Positions 15,804 through 24,142 are shown, counted from the first letter of the stretch. The stretch: DNA of 64,000 bases from Serratia fonticola (GCF_006715025.1 NZ_VFMK01000001.1:4030001-4094000); one strand, 5' to 3'. Notes: a model not told the origin generated them from the letters alone. Program-made: numbers and translations.

Positions 15804-17897
15804 TTAGTTGATCAACTCATAATACGAGAGCGCACCTAATGTCGGCACTTTGACAACTTCATCTATTGGCTCACCAAACTCTAGCTCTTGACCTATCGCA
15901 TCATTGACCACGTTGAGCTGATAGGGGATCAGATCGGGGATAATGGCATAACCACGGTTATCGGTAACCACATCAATCTGATCAGGGAGCGTCGCATTGG
16001 GATGTTTTTGGCTATAAACCAATGCGTTGGTTTCACCTAACGTAGGTCCTAGCGTAATCCCTGCCTGATGAGCGACCAACGAACCGGCGCTACGCACCGA
16101 ATAAAGCGCATAGTCCGTTCCGGATGAATATCGGATGCCCGACTCTCCAGCGGCATAGCGGTAATTGGCATTCGCCTGGTAGCTTGCCCTGCTTTGCTTG
16201 CCATTGCGGGCCATCACCTGATAGTTAAGATTATTATTTAGATGCCTGCCGCTAACGCCAAGTTCGGTTTGATAGAAATCATAAGGATTATAACTGTAGC
16301 CCACATTCAGGCTGGTATTATCAACCCCTAGCTTTTTTAATGGTATTCTGAAGGTAATACCAAAACGCATCTCATTTTTCTGAGTAGCATATTGATAGTA
16401 TGACATATCCAGATCGAACGACAGATTGGACATGTATTGCATTAATTTCAATGAGTAAAACGTTCGTTTGCCGTACGGTGCTTGATACTTTTCCTGATTA
16501 ATATTAAACGTTAAATTCTGTGAAGCACTCATCATGGAATTTATAGATAAATCAAAACCATATTCTTTTTTATAATAATCGCAACAATAATAATTTGATT
16601 TTGAATTATAGGAATAGCTATTAAAGTCATTGAAATGAGGCTGCAAATAATATTCACCATTCATCCTGACACTGGTATTCGCCTTGCTAAAATTAGTTAC
16701 ATACTGCAAGCGTAGCTTCTCACCGTTAATTTTTTTCTGTTCTGCTGAGACGATACTGCTGTACTGATGATCGACGGTAATATCACCATATTGATTCAAC
16801 CGCTGACCAATGCCGATTGAATGGCTGTAGTAACCGGGTGACAACAATGCCCCGCCAAATAATGAGCTTTGTGTAGAAAGGCCGTATCCAGCACCTGCCT
16901 GAAAGAAAACGGGATTCGATTCTTCCGTTCTCTCATTGCTCATAAACTTGCCGAATGAAACATCATACTTCCACATAGCTTTATCAAGAATATTATCTAG
17001 TCGATTCCAGGGGACGTCATAGTAATTTATACTGCCATCACTTTCTTTAACCGTCATGCTGATATAGCCAGACTTATCAAACAATTTGATATTTCTCAGC
17101 ACAAAATCTCCGGCTGGAACCATCGTGCGATATACCGGCTTGCCGCTTTGCCTGATTTCAACTTCAGCGTCACTGATGGCAACCCCATATACCCATGGCA
17201 ATACGGCCCCCTGTGATGAAGGAAACATATTGTCATCGGAGGCTAACTTTATCCCGCGATAGGGAAAGGAGGAAAGATAGAAGGTATTATTGTAACCCTC
17301 ACCAATATGCAGGCGAGAATTTATCGCTGAGATATCCCTTTCAATGTAAAGATCGGCAAACGTTATCCGCTCTTGTCGCATATCCTCATTATCATGGTAC
17401 TGTTTTGATCTCAGTCGCCATTGTTGATAATTAATACCTGACTCCAGCTCCACGATCAGGTTATCCTTTCTTTTTCTTCGTGTGTAACGAGCCCCTTCGT
17501 ATTTCTTATAATTAACGTCATAATTTAATAAAATGGCCGGGATACCCTCATCCCTGTTCGCTATCGCCAAACGGGCGTCGTTTTTTACCTCGCTTGACTG
17601 CAACAAGGTAAATATGAGGAGATTCACCTTCTCGATCAAGGTCACCGTGATATTTAATGGATAAAGATCTTTGACTTTGATGCAACCTGACTCTTTTACC
17701 TCATTGATGTTCTCTTGTGAGATAATTTGCCATTCCAGAAGTTTGCGTCGATCAAAACACGGAAAACCGTCTTGCGCCATGTCGAGTTCAATATACCCGA
17801 TATCCCGTTCATCCTGGGATACGTAAAAATACTCCCCGGCATTAACAAAACAAGGAAAAATCAACAACATGAATGAAATGAATGCGTTATTATTCAT
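15804..17897 (-). CDS. Shortened orphan usher-like outer-membrane protein
   Basis: A 697-residue usher-family protein, about 130-160 residues shorter than normal ushers. A signal peptide (about 1-20, PCFVNA) is followed directly by EYFYVSQDERDIGYIEL, so the N-terminal tail that binds chaperone-subunit complexes (the FxxxFL...DLSRF region) is missing, although the CF...GC pair of the N-terminal domain remains. Barrel and plug signatures are intact (YRGIKLASDDNMFPSSQGAVLPWVYG in pieces; VEIRQSGKPVYRTMVPAGDFVL). The protein ends right after the first C-terminal domain (VPTLGALSYYELIN), lacking the last domain with its disulfide. No chaperone or pilin gene adjoins; the partner is a small secreted protein upstream. 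The sequence is visibly AT-richer than its neighbours, suggesting transfer. Start taken at 17897, where the signal peptide begins; ATG 17924 is an alternative. Confidence 0.8.
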   Translation of the reverse strand: MNNNAFISFMLLIFPCFVNAGEYFYVSQDERDIGYIELDMAQDGFPCFDRRKLLEWQIISQENINEVKESGCIKVKDLYPLNITVTLIEKVNLLIFTLLQSSEVKNDARLAIANRDEGIPAILLNYDVNYKKYEGARYTRRKRKDNLIVELESGINYQQWRLRSKQYHDNEDMRQERITFADLYIERDISAINSRLHIGEGYNNTFYLSSFPYRGIKLASDDNMFPSSQGAVLPWVYGVAISDAEVEIRQSGKPVYRTMVPAGDFVLRNIKLFDKSGYISMTVKESDGSINYYDVPWNRLDNILDKAMWKYDVSFGKFMSNERTEESNPVFFQAGAGYGLSTQSSLFGGALLSPGYYSHSIGIGQRLNQYGDITVDHQYSSIVSAEQKKINGEKLRLQYVTNFSKANTSVRMNGEYYLQPHFNDFNSYSYNSKSNYYCCDYYKKEYGFDLSINSMMSASQNLTFNINQEKYQAPYGKRTFYSLKLMQYMSNLSFDLDMSYYQYATQKNEMRFGITFRIPLKKLGVDNTSLNVGYSYNPYDFYQTELGVSGRHLNNNLNYQVMARNGKQSRASYQANANYRYAAGESGIRYSSGTDYALYSVRSAGSLVAHQAGITLGPTLGETNALVYSQKHPNATLPDQIDVVTDNRGYAIIPDLIPYQLNVVNDAIGQELEFGEPIDEVVKVPTLGALSYYELIN

Positions 17898-18000
17898 AAG
17901 GCAAATGCGAAACCCAAGAGGCATTTAATAAAAATGCACCAACAGCGATAAAATCAATCTGTCAGTACATTATTATTTAAATACCTAAATTAAAGCAGTA

Positions 18001-18498
18001 TTACTGACCTTCAATGGAAGGCAGCAGAGCATCTAATGTATCGAGCTCTTGCATCATCGCACGGTAAACGTAGAGTTTTGACTGAGCATGACGCCCATCT
18101 AATTTGTTCGGCGCGGTAAGATCACGGATCTTTTTAATCAGATTCAGCGCGTTAGGTTTGTTCGCATCTTGCTTAGGAATAGCGGTATATTCAGCATAAA
18201 GTTCCTGGAACTCAGCTTCCCACTTCTCTTGCTGATTATACCCTGGCGTGATAGCACTTCTGGTTTTACTTGCAGCTGAACCACAATACTTATGTGCTCC
18301 ACCGCTGCTGCCATAGATAACGTCAAGGATCGTTTTACCACCCATAGGGCCATTTTGGGCATTCATTCGGATATCGCTGATACACTTGGTTACCGTATTA
18401 CGCATGCCCTGTTCTTTGCTGCTGATCGTACCCGCAAAGCTATTCGCTGAAAACACCAAAGCACCCAGCATCAAAATGGCCAGCTTACTTTTATTCAT
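18001..18498 (-). CDS. Small secreted protein of unknown function, next to the orphan usher
   Basis: A 165-residue precursor with a clear Sec signal peptide (MNKSKLAILMLGALVFSANS, cleavage after FAG or SFA). The mature part of about 143 residues is Lys- and Gln-rich, looks largely helical and has two Cys (39 and 72) that could form a disulfide. It does not look like a pilin: no beta-strand pattern, and no penultimate aromatic at its end (PSIEGQ). I do not recognise the family. It lies 103 bp upstream of the usher start on the same strand and has a ribosome binding site AAGGAAC, so the two probably form one operon; it may be the usher's cargo or partner. Confidence 0.7.
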   Translation of the reverse strand: MNKSKLAILMLGALVFSANSFAGTISSKEQGMRNTVTKCISDIRMNAQNGPMGGKTILDVIYGSSGGAHKYCGSAASKTRSAITPGYNQQEKWEAEFQELYAEYTAIPKQDANKPNALNLIKKIRDLTAPNKLDGRHAQSKLYVYRAMMQELDTLDALLPSIEGQ

Positions 18499-18833
18499 CT
18501 ATATAGTTCCTTCTAGAATAATCAATAAAAAATATAAATACACCTCTTAACAAGGCCTGTGGACCTTAATTTAAAGCCATTAAAAAGACAAGAAAACCCA
18601 TAGACAAAGTAATATTTTCATTAATTTCAGGACTAATCCTTTAAGGACGACCAGTTAATTCTCACCAGACAGTTTCAGCGGTGAATGTTATGAGGCTATT
18701 AATAACAAGAAAGATCCTGCTTTTCTTGGCTATTCGGCGTAAAAACGGCGATAAAATTCAACAAACTCAACCATGATGAGGTACGTATTTATCCAGAAAA
18801 TAAATCCAAGATATAATTACAATCCAAAATCAA
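18499..18833. other. AT-rich non-coding stretch upstream of the secreted-protein gene
   Basis: About 335 bases with no supportable ORF on either strand. It must hold the promoter for the secreted protein/usher pair (minus strand). The base composition is AT-rich like that pair. I see no RNA gene. Confidence 0.4.
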
Positions 18834-18866
18834 AGGGGGAATGCCCATTTATTGAACACTCCCCCT
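18834..18866 (-). terminator. Intrinsic terminator after the DUF1471 gene
   Basis: Arms AGGGGGA (18834-18840) and TCCCCCT (18860-18866) pair; read on the minus strand the stem is followed by TTTTGATTTT. It lies about 40 bp past the DUF1471 stop, ending the redox-locus transcript. Confidence 0.7.
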
Positions 18867-18905
18867 CTGCGCGTAGTCTCCTGCCTTGCCATGCAAACTC
18901 CCACT

Positions 18906-19154
18906 TTATTTATATAAGTCCGCCGTGCCATAGACATGATTATTCATCGTGACAGACGTAATGCGGTAGGCACTGGCGCCCTGCTGCTGCGCATCTGCGG
19001 CAATGATCTGTTCAAAACTGCTCAGGGTTGAGGCCTCGCCCGAAACCACCCCTATTTTTTGCAGCCCTTGAGCATGTGCTGCAGTCACGGGGGCTACCGC
19101 CATAGCCGCGCCGCTGGCACAGCCCAGTACCAAAGCCAATATAATGAGTTTCAT
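18906..19154 (-). CDS. DUF1471 (BhsA/McbA-like) small periplasmic protein
   Basis: An 82-residue precursor with a signal peptide (about 1-19, GAAMA) and a single DUF1471 domain: LQKIGVVSGEASTLSSFEQIIAADAQQQGASAYRITSV in pieces, ending YGTADLYK. Members such as BhsA, McbA and YdgH of E. coli are induced by oxidants, acid or metals and affect the envelope and biofilm; their mechanism is unknown. It is the last gene of a minus-strand group with a Met-rich protein and an oxidoreductase pair, which suggests a role in periplasmic oxidant stress. Confidence 0.85.
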   Translation of the reverse strand: MKLIILALVLGCASGAAMAVAPVTAAHAQGLQKIGVVSGEASTLSSFEQIIAADAQQQGASAYRITSVTMNNHVYGTADLYK

Positions 19155-19221
19155 GATTACATCCTCTCGCTAGCTGGAAGGTAACCGGCGGCAACCATCA
19201 CCGCCGGATGTTGTACCGGAC

Positions 19222-19482
19222 TTACTGACTCATTGCGTCTTTCTTCATGCTGTCTTTTGCCATTGAGTCTTTCTTCATGGCATCCTTACCCATATGCTCT
19301 TTCTTCATACACGCTTTATCCATACATGTTTTCTTCATGCCATCTTTAGCCATCCCGTTCTGGGACATTTGGCTCATATCGTCCTTCTTCATCGCGTCTT
19401 TGCTCATGCTATCGGCCGCATTAGCCCCAGCGATGCCCAACATCAGTGCGCTACACATCATCATGGCGAATAACTTTTTCAT
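19222..19482 (-). CDS. Methionine-rich pentapeptide MXKDX-repeat protein, secreted
   Basis: An 86-residue precursor with a Sec signal peptide (about 1-22, GIAGANA). The mature 64 residues are a run of five-residue units of the type M-x-K-D-x with Met spaced every five residues: 13 Met (about 20 percent), many Lys and Asp, plus two Cys in TCM and ACM units. No catalytic domain. The family is named pentapeptide MXKDX repeat protein; its role is not established. The dense exposed Met would react with hypochlorite or peroxide, and the next gene upstream encodes an MsrP-like enzyme. It may be a sacrificial oxidant sink, or a metal (copper) binder. Confidence 0.9.
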   Translation of the reverse strand: MKKLFAMMMCSALMLGIAGANAADSMSKDAMKKDDMSQMSQNGMAKDGMKKTCMDKACMKKEHMGKDAMKKDSMAKDSMKKDAMSQ

Positions 19483-19542
19483 GGTATTTCCTTCTCTCAG
19501 TTAGAAAGCACGCGTTGTGCGGTGACATCGTTACTGCGGCGA

Positions 19543-20331
19543 TCAACTACCGCCAAACCAGTTGTAGCCCTGGTCCTCCCAATAACCTCCTGGGAAGCGG
19601 TTGGTGACTTCGATCACCTGAATATGTTTCGGATTCTTGTAACCCAGCTTGGTGGGCATGCGCAGTTTCATCGGATAACCATATTGACGGGGCAATATCT
19701 GACCGTCGTAGGTCAACGCCATGATGGTCTGCGGGTGCAGTGCCGTCGCCATATCGATGCTGGTGTAATAATCATCGGCGCATTTAAAACTGATATAGCG
19801 GGCATTCAGATCGGCGCCAATAGCCTGCAGGAAGGCGGCAAAAGGTACCCCGCCCCATTTACCAATAGCGCTCCAACCTTCCACACAGATATGGCGCGTA
19901 ACCTGGCTGATTTGTGCCATTTGATGCAGCTGCGGCAACGTCCAGGGCTGTTTGTGCAACACCTGACCAGCCACTTCCAGCCTATAGTCCTCACCGTTGA
20001 TATCCGGTGCATCCGCCTCGGAATAGAAAGCATTGAACGGGAAAGGTCGGGTTATCATCGATTCCGGATAGACCGGTGCCAAATGATCGGCACTAAACAA
20101 CCAACCCTGCACCCGATCGTTAAAGCGTGAAATGCGGGCCAGCGCCTGATCCACCTGTGCGTTGTCACTGAGATCGCAGCCGGTCAGCATGGCAATCCCT
20201 CCCAAGGTCAAGCCGTTGCGCAGAAAACGGCGGCGCGATGACGATTCCAGTTGGCGCGCTAACAGGCGCTGCGCTTCTTTAACAATGTCCTGGCCTTCGC
20301 TCGGATTGATGCGGTTTTTCCCCAGTTTCAT
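19543..20331 (-). CDS. Molybdopterin-dependent oxidoreductase, sulfite-oxidase/MsrP-like, Tat-exported
   Basis: A 262-residue protein of the sulfite oxidase fold. A twin-arginine motif RRRFLR (33-38) is followed by a hydrophobic stretch and a lipobox-like LTGC (49-52) with Asp at +2, so it may be a Tat-exported lipoprotein kept at the inner membrane. The Mo-binding Cys is in HICVEGWSAIGKWGG, as in MsrP (CVEGWS). A following cytochrome gene makes a pair analogous to msrP-msrQ, which reduces methionine sulfoxide in periplasmic proteins with electrons from the quinone pool. It is shorter than E. coli MsrP (334 with leader). True substrate unproven: methionine sulfoxide, sulfite or another S/N-oxide. 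Confidence 0.87.
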   Translation of the reverse strand: MKLGKNRINPSEGQDIVKEAQRLLARQLESSSRRRFLRNGLTLGGIAMLTGCDLSDNAQVDQALARISRFNDRVQGWLFSADHLAPVYPESMITRPFPFNAFYSEADAPDINGEDYRLEVAGQVLHKQPWTLPQLHQMAQISQVTRHICVEGWSAIGKWGGVPFAAFLQAIGADLNARYISFKCADDYYTSIDMATALHPQTIMALTYDGQILPRQYGYPMKLRMPTKLGYKNPKHIQVIEVTNRFPGGYWEDQGYNWFGGS

Positions 20332-20341
20332 TCACGTCTCC

Positions 20342-20953
20342 TTAGCGCCCACGCAGCATGGCTAATAACGTCCGTGGCACCAACGCCACCATCACCAAAT
20401 GAATCACCACGAATCCCACCAGCGCCGTCATGGCAAAAAAGTGTATATAGCGCGCCGTGTCATAGCCGCCGAGTAGAGTACGCAGCAGGGGAAACTGCAC
20501 TGATTTCCACAGTACCAATCCGGACATCACCATCAGAATGCTGCTAGCAATCGCAAAGAGATAAGCCATTCGCTGTACCATGTTGTAGTGGCGCAAATCG
20601 GCATGTTGCAGCTTGCCGCGCAGGGCTGCCCTAAGGTCTGCAAAGAATTGAGGCAGGCTGAGCGGCCAGAATTTTCGTCTAAAACGGCCACTGACCAGGT
20701 TGATCAGCAGATAACACAGGCCATTGATGGCAAACAGCCACATACCGGCAAAATGCCACTGCAGCGCCCCACCGAGCCACCCGCCAAGGGTCAGCTCATT
20801 GATAAAGCTGAAGTTAAACAACGGTGAGGCGTTATAAATCCGCCAACCACTGGTAACCATGATCAGCATGGCCAGGGCATTTAACCAGTGTGTCAACCTC
20901 AGCCATAGCGGATGTATGATGCTCGGCTTCTCTGGTGTGATCGCTGTGCTCAT
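20342..20953 (-). CDS. Membrane b-type cytochrome (cytochrome b561 family), redox partner
   Basis: A 203-residue integral membrane protein with four hydrophobic helices (about 18-38, 65-88, 126-150, 168-192). Candidate heme-ligand His residues: HWLNALAM in helix 1, QWHFAGMW in helix 2, and YIHFFAM and VIHLVMV in the last helix. The fold is that of Ni/Fe-hydrogenase-type cytochrome b561 (diheme), not the MsrQ ferric-reductase fold. It ends 10 bp before the molybdoenzyme gene, so the pair is cotranscribed. It should pass electrons between the quinone pool and the periplasmic enzyme. Confidence 0.88.
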   Translation of the reverse strand: MSTAITPEKPSIIHPLWLRLTHWLNALAMLIMVTSGWRIYNASPLFNFSFINELTLGGWLGGALQWHFAGMWLFAINGLCYLLINLVSGRFRRKFWPLSLPQFFADLRAALRGKLQHADLRHYNMVQRMAYLFAIASSILMVMSGLVLWKSVQFPLLRTLLGGYDTARYIHFFAMTALVGFVVIHLVMVALVPRTLLAMLRGR

Positions 20954-21105
20954 CCGTTCTCTCCGGGCTCATGTCGATTGCAATGCCTAAAGTATTAACC
21001 AGATTTGTTCCCGAAGGCCTCACGTAAAATTAAATAAAATGTGATAACTCCGCGCGTGGGGGTTGTGTAGACTTTATTAAGTTCAGCAAACTGCGGTGGG
21101 GAACA
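20954..21105. promoter_or_regulatory. Divergent promoter region of redox locus and two-component system
   Basis: 152 bp between the cytochrome start (minus) and the response-regulator start (plus). An AT-rich stretch AAATTAAATAAAATGTGATAA (in part) near 21027-21047 suits promoter elements. As the response regulator lies directly beside its candidate targets, its binding site is expected here; I cannot fix the direct repeat by eye. Confidence 0.45.
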
Positions 21106-21819
21106 ATGGATAAGGCAAAACGAATTTTAATCGTCGAGGACGACGGCAACATCGCCGAACTGTTGCAGTTGCATCTGCGCGACGAAGGCTATGACATCAG
21201 CCACGCAGCCGATGGCAATCTGGGTATGGCAATGCTGGAACAAGGTGGATGGGATGCGCTCATACTCGATCTGATGCTGCCAGGCATTGATGGGCTGGAA
21301 ATCTGTCGTCGCGCCCGCAACATGACACGCTATACGCCAATCATCATTACCAGCGCTCGCTCCAGCGAGATACACCGGGTATTAGGGCTTGAGCTGGGTG
21401 CCGACGACTACCTTGCCAAACCCTTTTCCATGCTGGAGCTGGTGGCTCGGGTCAAAGCCCTGTTCCGCCGGCAAGAAGCCATGACCCGCAACCTGCGCAT
21501 GGAGGCGGGCACATTAAGTTTTGACGGGTTAACTATCGATCCCATTGCTCGCGAGGTTCAACTCAACCAACTCCCCGTGGAATTGACACCGCGTGAATTC
21601 GATCTGCTGTATTTCTTCGCCCGGCATCCAGGTAAGGTTTTCTCACGCCTCAACCTGCTTAATCAGGTCTGGGGCTACCAGCACGAAGGTTATGAACATA
21701 CTGTCAATACCCATATCAACCGGCTACGGATCAAGATTGAGAGCAACCCGGCAGAACCCGAGCGTATCCTCACCGTGTGGGGTATGGGTTATAAATTCGC
21801 GGCTTCGCCGCAAGAGTGA
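21106..21819 (+). CDS. OmpR-family response regulator
   Basis: A 237-residue regulator. The receiver domain (about 5-120) has the acidic pair in VEDDGN, the phospho-acceptor Asp in LILDLMLPG, the switch Thr/Ser region ITSARSS and the Lys in LAKPF. The C-terminal winged HTH (about 135-232) contains LTPREFDLLYFFARHPGKVFS and HTVNTHINRLRIKIE in pieces. It is three bases upstream of the kinase gene and divergent from the MXKDX/MsrP-like locus, an arrangement like E. coli HprRS beside msrPQ, so it probably activates that locus on oxidant stress. This is inference from context. Confidence 0.93.
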   Translation: MDKAKRILIVEDDGNIAELLQLHLRDEGYDISHAADGNLGMAMLEQGGWDALILDLMLPGIDGLEICRRARNMTRYTPIIITSARSSEIHRVLGLELGADDYLAKPFSMLELVARVKALFRRQEAMTRNLRMEAGTLSFDGLTIDPIAREVQLNQLPVELTPREFDLLYFFARHPGKVFSRLNLLNQVWGYQHEGYEHTVNTHINRLRIKIESNPAEPERILTVWGMGYKFAASPQE

Positions 21820-21822
21820 ATC

Positions 21823-23295
21823 ATGAAAAATCTCACGCTGACACAACGCCTGACCCTGGTTTTCGCCCTGCTGTTGCTGGTCTGCTGCACCATTTCCGGC
21901 GTGCTGCAGGTACGCAGCAGCACCCAATACAGCCAGGCGGTGATCCAACGGCTTTCCATTAACCTGGCACAGCATATCGCCACCAGTAATCCCTTGCTGA
22001 GCCCAAAAGGCTGGAACGATAAATCGGTGCATATGCTGTTTGACCGGCTGATGGCGGTTAACCCGAGCGTTGAGGTTTATCTGCTGGATAAACAGGGCAA
22101 TATCGTGGGTAACGCGGCACCGGCCGGGCATATGAAACGGCAAAAAGTCGATCTGTTACCGATACAGGCACTGCTGGCAGGGGCAAAACTGCCGGTCTAC
22201 GGTGACGATCCACGTAACCTGAATAGCGCTAAGGTGTTCAGTGCCACACCGCTGAAGGTCAATGACGAGATCGAAGGCTACCTGTATGTCGTACTGTTAG
22301 GGGAGGATTACGATGCGCTAGCCAATAGTGCACAGATCAACTCCACGCTTTACTCGGCGCTGTGGTCAATGGGGCTGGTGGTGCTGTTCGGGTTACTGGC
22401 CGGGGTGTTCGCTTTCCGCTGGGTCACACGCCCCATCCGTCGCCTGACTCAGCAGGTCAGCGTACTGGACAATGACGGTATCGCGGCGTTACAGGCCTAT
22501 GCCAACTCCCCTGCGGCACCTGCCAGCCATGACGAAGTCAGCCAGTTGCAGCAGGCCTTTCGCCGCATGGCTCAACGCATTGCCGAACAGTGGCAAGCCC
22601 TATCACAACAGGATCAGCAGCGGCGCGAGTTTATTGCCAACATCTCTCACGATCTGCGTACTCCACTGACCTCGTTGCATGGCTATCTGGAAACGCTGTC
22701 GGTGAAATCGGCCAGCCTGACGGAAACCGATCGTCAGCGTTACCTGGAGATCGCGCTGGCACAGAGCCGCAAAGTGGGTCGGTTAGCGCAGGAGTTGTTC
22801 GAGCTGGCACGGCTGGAATACGGGGTGGTGAAACCGCAGAAGGAGCCGTTCTCGCTCAGTGAGCTGATACAGGATGTGTTCCAGAAATTTGAATTGGCCG
22901 TTGAGGCTCGCCAGCAGCGTCTGCGGGCTGATATTCAACCCGGGATCCCCTTGGTCAATGCCGATTTGAGCATGATGGAGCGTGTGCTGACCAATCTGCT
23001 GGATAACGCTATCCGCCACACGCCAGAAGGCGGTGAGATCGAAATCCGTCTGTGGCCACAAGACAGCAAGGTGATGGTTCAGGTCAATGACAGCGGGCCG
23101 GGCATTCCTCAGGAATTACGTTCGGATCTGTTTATCCGCCCGTCAATTCTCAGCAATGCTCGCCGCCATGCCGGAGGCTTGGGGCTGATGATAGTAAAAC
23201 GTATCCTGCAATTACACGGCAGTGATATCCAGTTGGTGGAACAACCGAGTGGTGCCTGTTTCCGCTTTTCAGTTCCGGTGTATCTGGTTGTTTGA
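21823..23295 (+). CDS. Membrane sensor histidine kinase
   Basis: A 490-residue kinase. Two membrane segments (about 8-28 and 180-200) frame a periplasmic sensing domain of about 150 residues; a HAMP region (about 200-260) follows. Phospho-acceptor box NISHDLRTPLTSLHGY (about 275-290), N-box LTNLLDNAIRHTPEGG (about 390), D-box VNDSGPGIPQE and G-box HAGGLGLMIVKR. All catalytic boxes are present. Its periplasmic domain would sense the signal for the adjoining redox locus; the signal is unknown, though oxidants are a fair guess from the neighbours. The start ATG follows the regulator stop by three bases. Confidence 0.92.
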   Translation: MKNLTLTQRLTLVFALLLLVCCTISGVLQVRSSTQYSQAVIQRLSINLAQHIATSNPLLSPKGWNDKSVHMLFDRLMAVNPSVEVYLLDKQGNIVGNAAPAGHMKRQKVDLLPIQALLAGAKLPVYGDDPRNLNSAKVFSATPLKVNDEIEGYLYVVLLGEDYDALANSAQINSTLYSALWSMGLVVLFGLLAGVFAFRWVTRPIRRLTQQVSVLDNDGIAALQAYANSPAAPASHDEVSQLQQAFRRMAQRIAEQWQALSQQDQQRREFIANISHDLRTPLTSLHGYLETLSVKSASLTETDRQRYLEIALAQSRKVGRLAQELFELARLEYGVVKPQKEPFSLSELIQDVFQKFELAVEARQQRLRADIQPGIPLVNADLSMMERVLTNLLDNAIRHTPEGGEIEIRLWPQDSKVMVQVNDSGPGIPQELRSDLFIRPSILSNARRHAGGLGLMIVKRILQLHGSDIQLVEQPSGACFRFSVPVYLVV

Positions 23296-23305
23296 CCTGG
23301 TGAAT

Positions 23306-23335
23306 CCCTCAATGGCTCGTGAGCGTCATTGGGGG
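23306..23335. terminator. Terminator hairpin between convergent kinase and LuxR genes
   Basis: CCCTCAATG-GCTC (23306-23318) pairs with GAGC-GT-CATTGGGGG (23321-23335) with one mismatch and a two-base bulge. It separates the kinase stop (23295) from the convergent LuxR gene (stop 23355). Confidence 0.55.
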
Positions 23336-23354
23336 CAATTTGTAGGGGTGACGC

Positions 23355-23981
23355 CTAACTCCAGTAACGTGTCCGGAAAGCCAAAACAAGTAACATAAAA
23401 CCGATCTGATTCACCCCCAGCTTACGCATGATATTCAGCTTATGGGTACAGACCGTTTTGTAACTGCGTTGGGTTGCACAAGCGATACGCTGCACGCTGG
23501 CACCGCCGATCATCAATCTCAGAATACGCCATTCGGTATGTGACAGCGGCTGTACCTGCTGCGGCAAAATTTGCTGCATCATCGGGCTACGATAGCATAA
23601 TGCATATCGAGTTGCTGAAATGGCCTCCAGTAAATATTCCAAATCGTCGCGTTTAGAAACCAGGGAGACATGGGTTTCAGACGCAAGTATTGCCAGAATA
23701 CTGGGGTTAGTAATATCGGTAAAAATCACAAAAGAGGCCTTCGGCCAGGCCCTTTTCGCGGCCAACACAAACTGCATCACCTCATAGAGTTCTTCATTAT
23801 GATGGTAGAGCTCCATAATCACCGTCTTATTGTCATCAGAATTAAGAATAGAAATCACCCCTTTCAAACAATCCGAGCTATAGGTTTGCGTTTTTAGCGG
23901 CTCAATCAAAGCCTGTAACCCCTTGTTCGCGAGAGGATGCGGTTCAAAAATAACAAAGGTATCTTTATGGAAACTTCTCAT
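23355..23981 (-). CDS. LuxR-family regulator next to the ecp operon
   Basis: A 208-residue protein with a receiver-like N-terminal region lacking a clear phospho-Asp pocket and a LuxR HTH near residues 145-200 (LSHTEWRILRLMIGGASVQ, then CATQRSYKTVCTHKLNIMRKLG). This is the same pseudo-receiver plus LuxR plan as the regulator at 14.7 kb. It lies downstream of ecpE on the same strand with 160 bp between, whereas E. coli ecpR lies upstream of ecpA. It may regulate this pilus operon. Start set at ATG 23981 after GGGAAG; an in-frame ATG at 24011 has no such site. Confidence 0.8.
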   Translation of the reverse strand: MRSFHKDTFVIFEPHPLANKGLQALIEPLKTQTYSSDCLKGVISILNSDDNKTVIMELYHHNEELYEVMQFVLAAKRAWPKASFVIFTDITNPSILAILASETHVSLVSKRDDLEYLLEAISATRYALCYRSPMMQQILPQQVQPLSHTEWRILRLMIGGASVQRIACATQRSYKTVCTHKLNIMRKLGVNQIGFMLLVLAFRTRYWS

Positions 23982-24142
23982 TGTTAACTTCCCTATCAAA
24001 TATATTGCCATCTCAGATGAAGCTGTGCACTTTCACCGGATGACAGGCACAGAAAAACGGCATATCTGCCTTTCATCATGTTTTTCATCTCCATGATCTT
24101 CAGCGGCCTCGCGGCCGTGCTCGTCAGCGATACAAGTACGGC

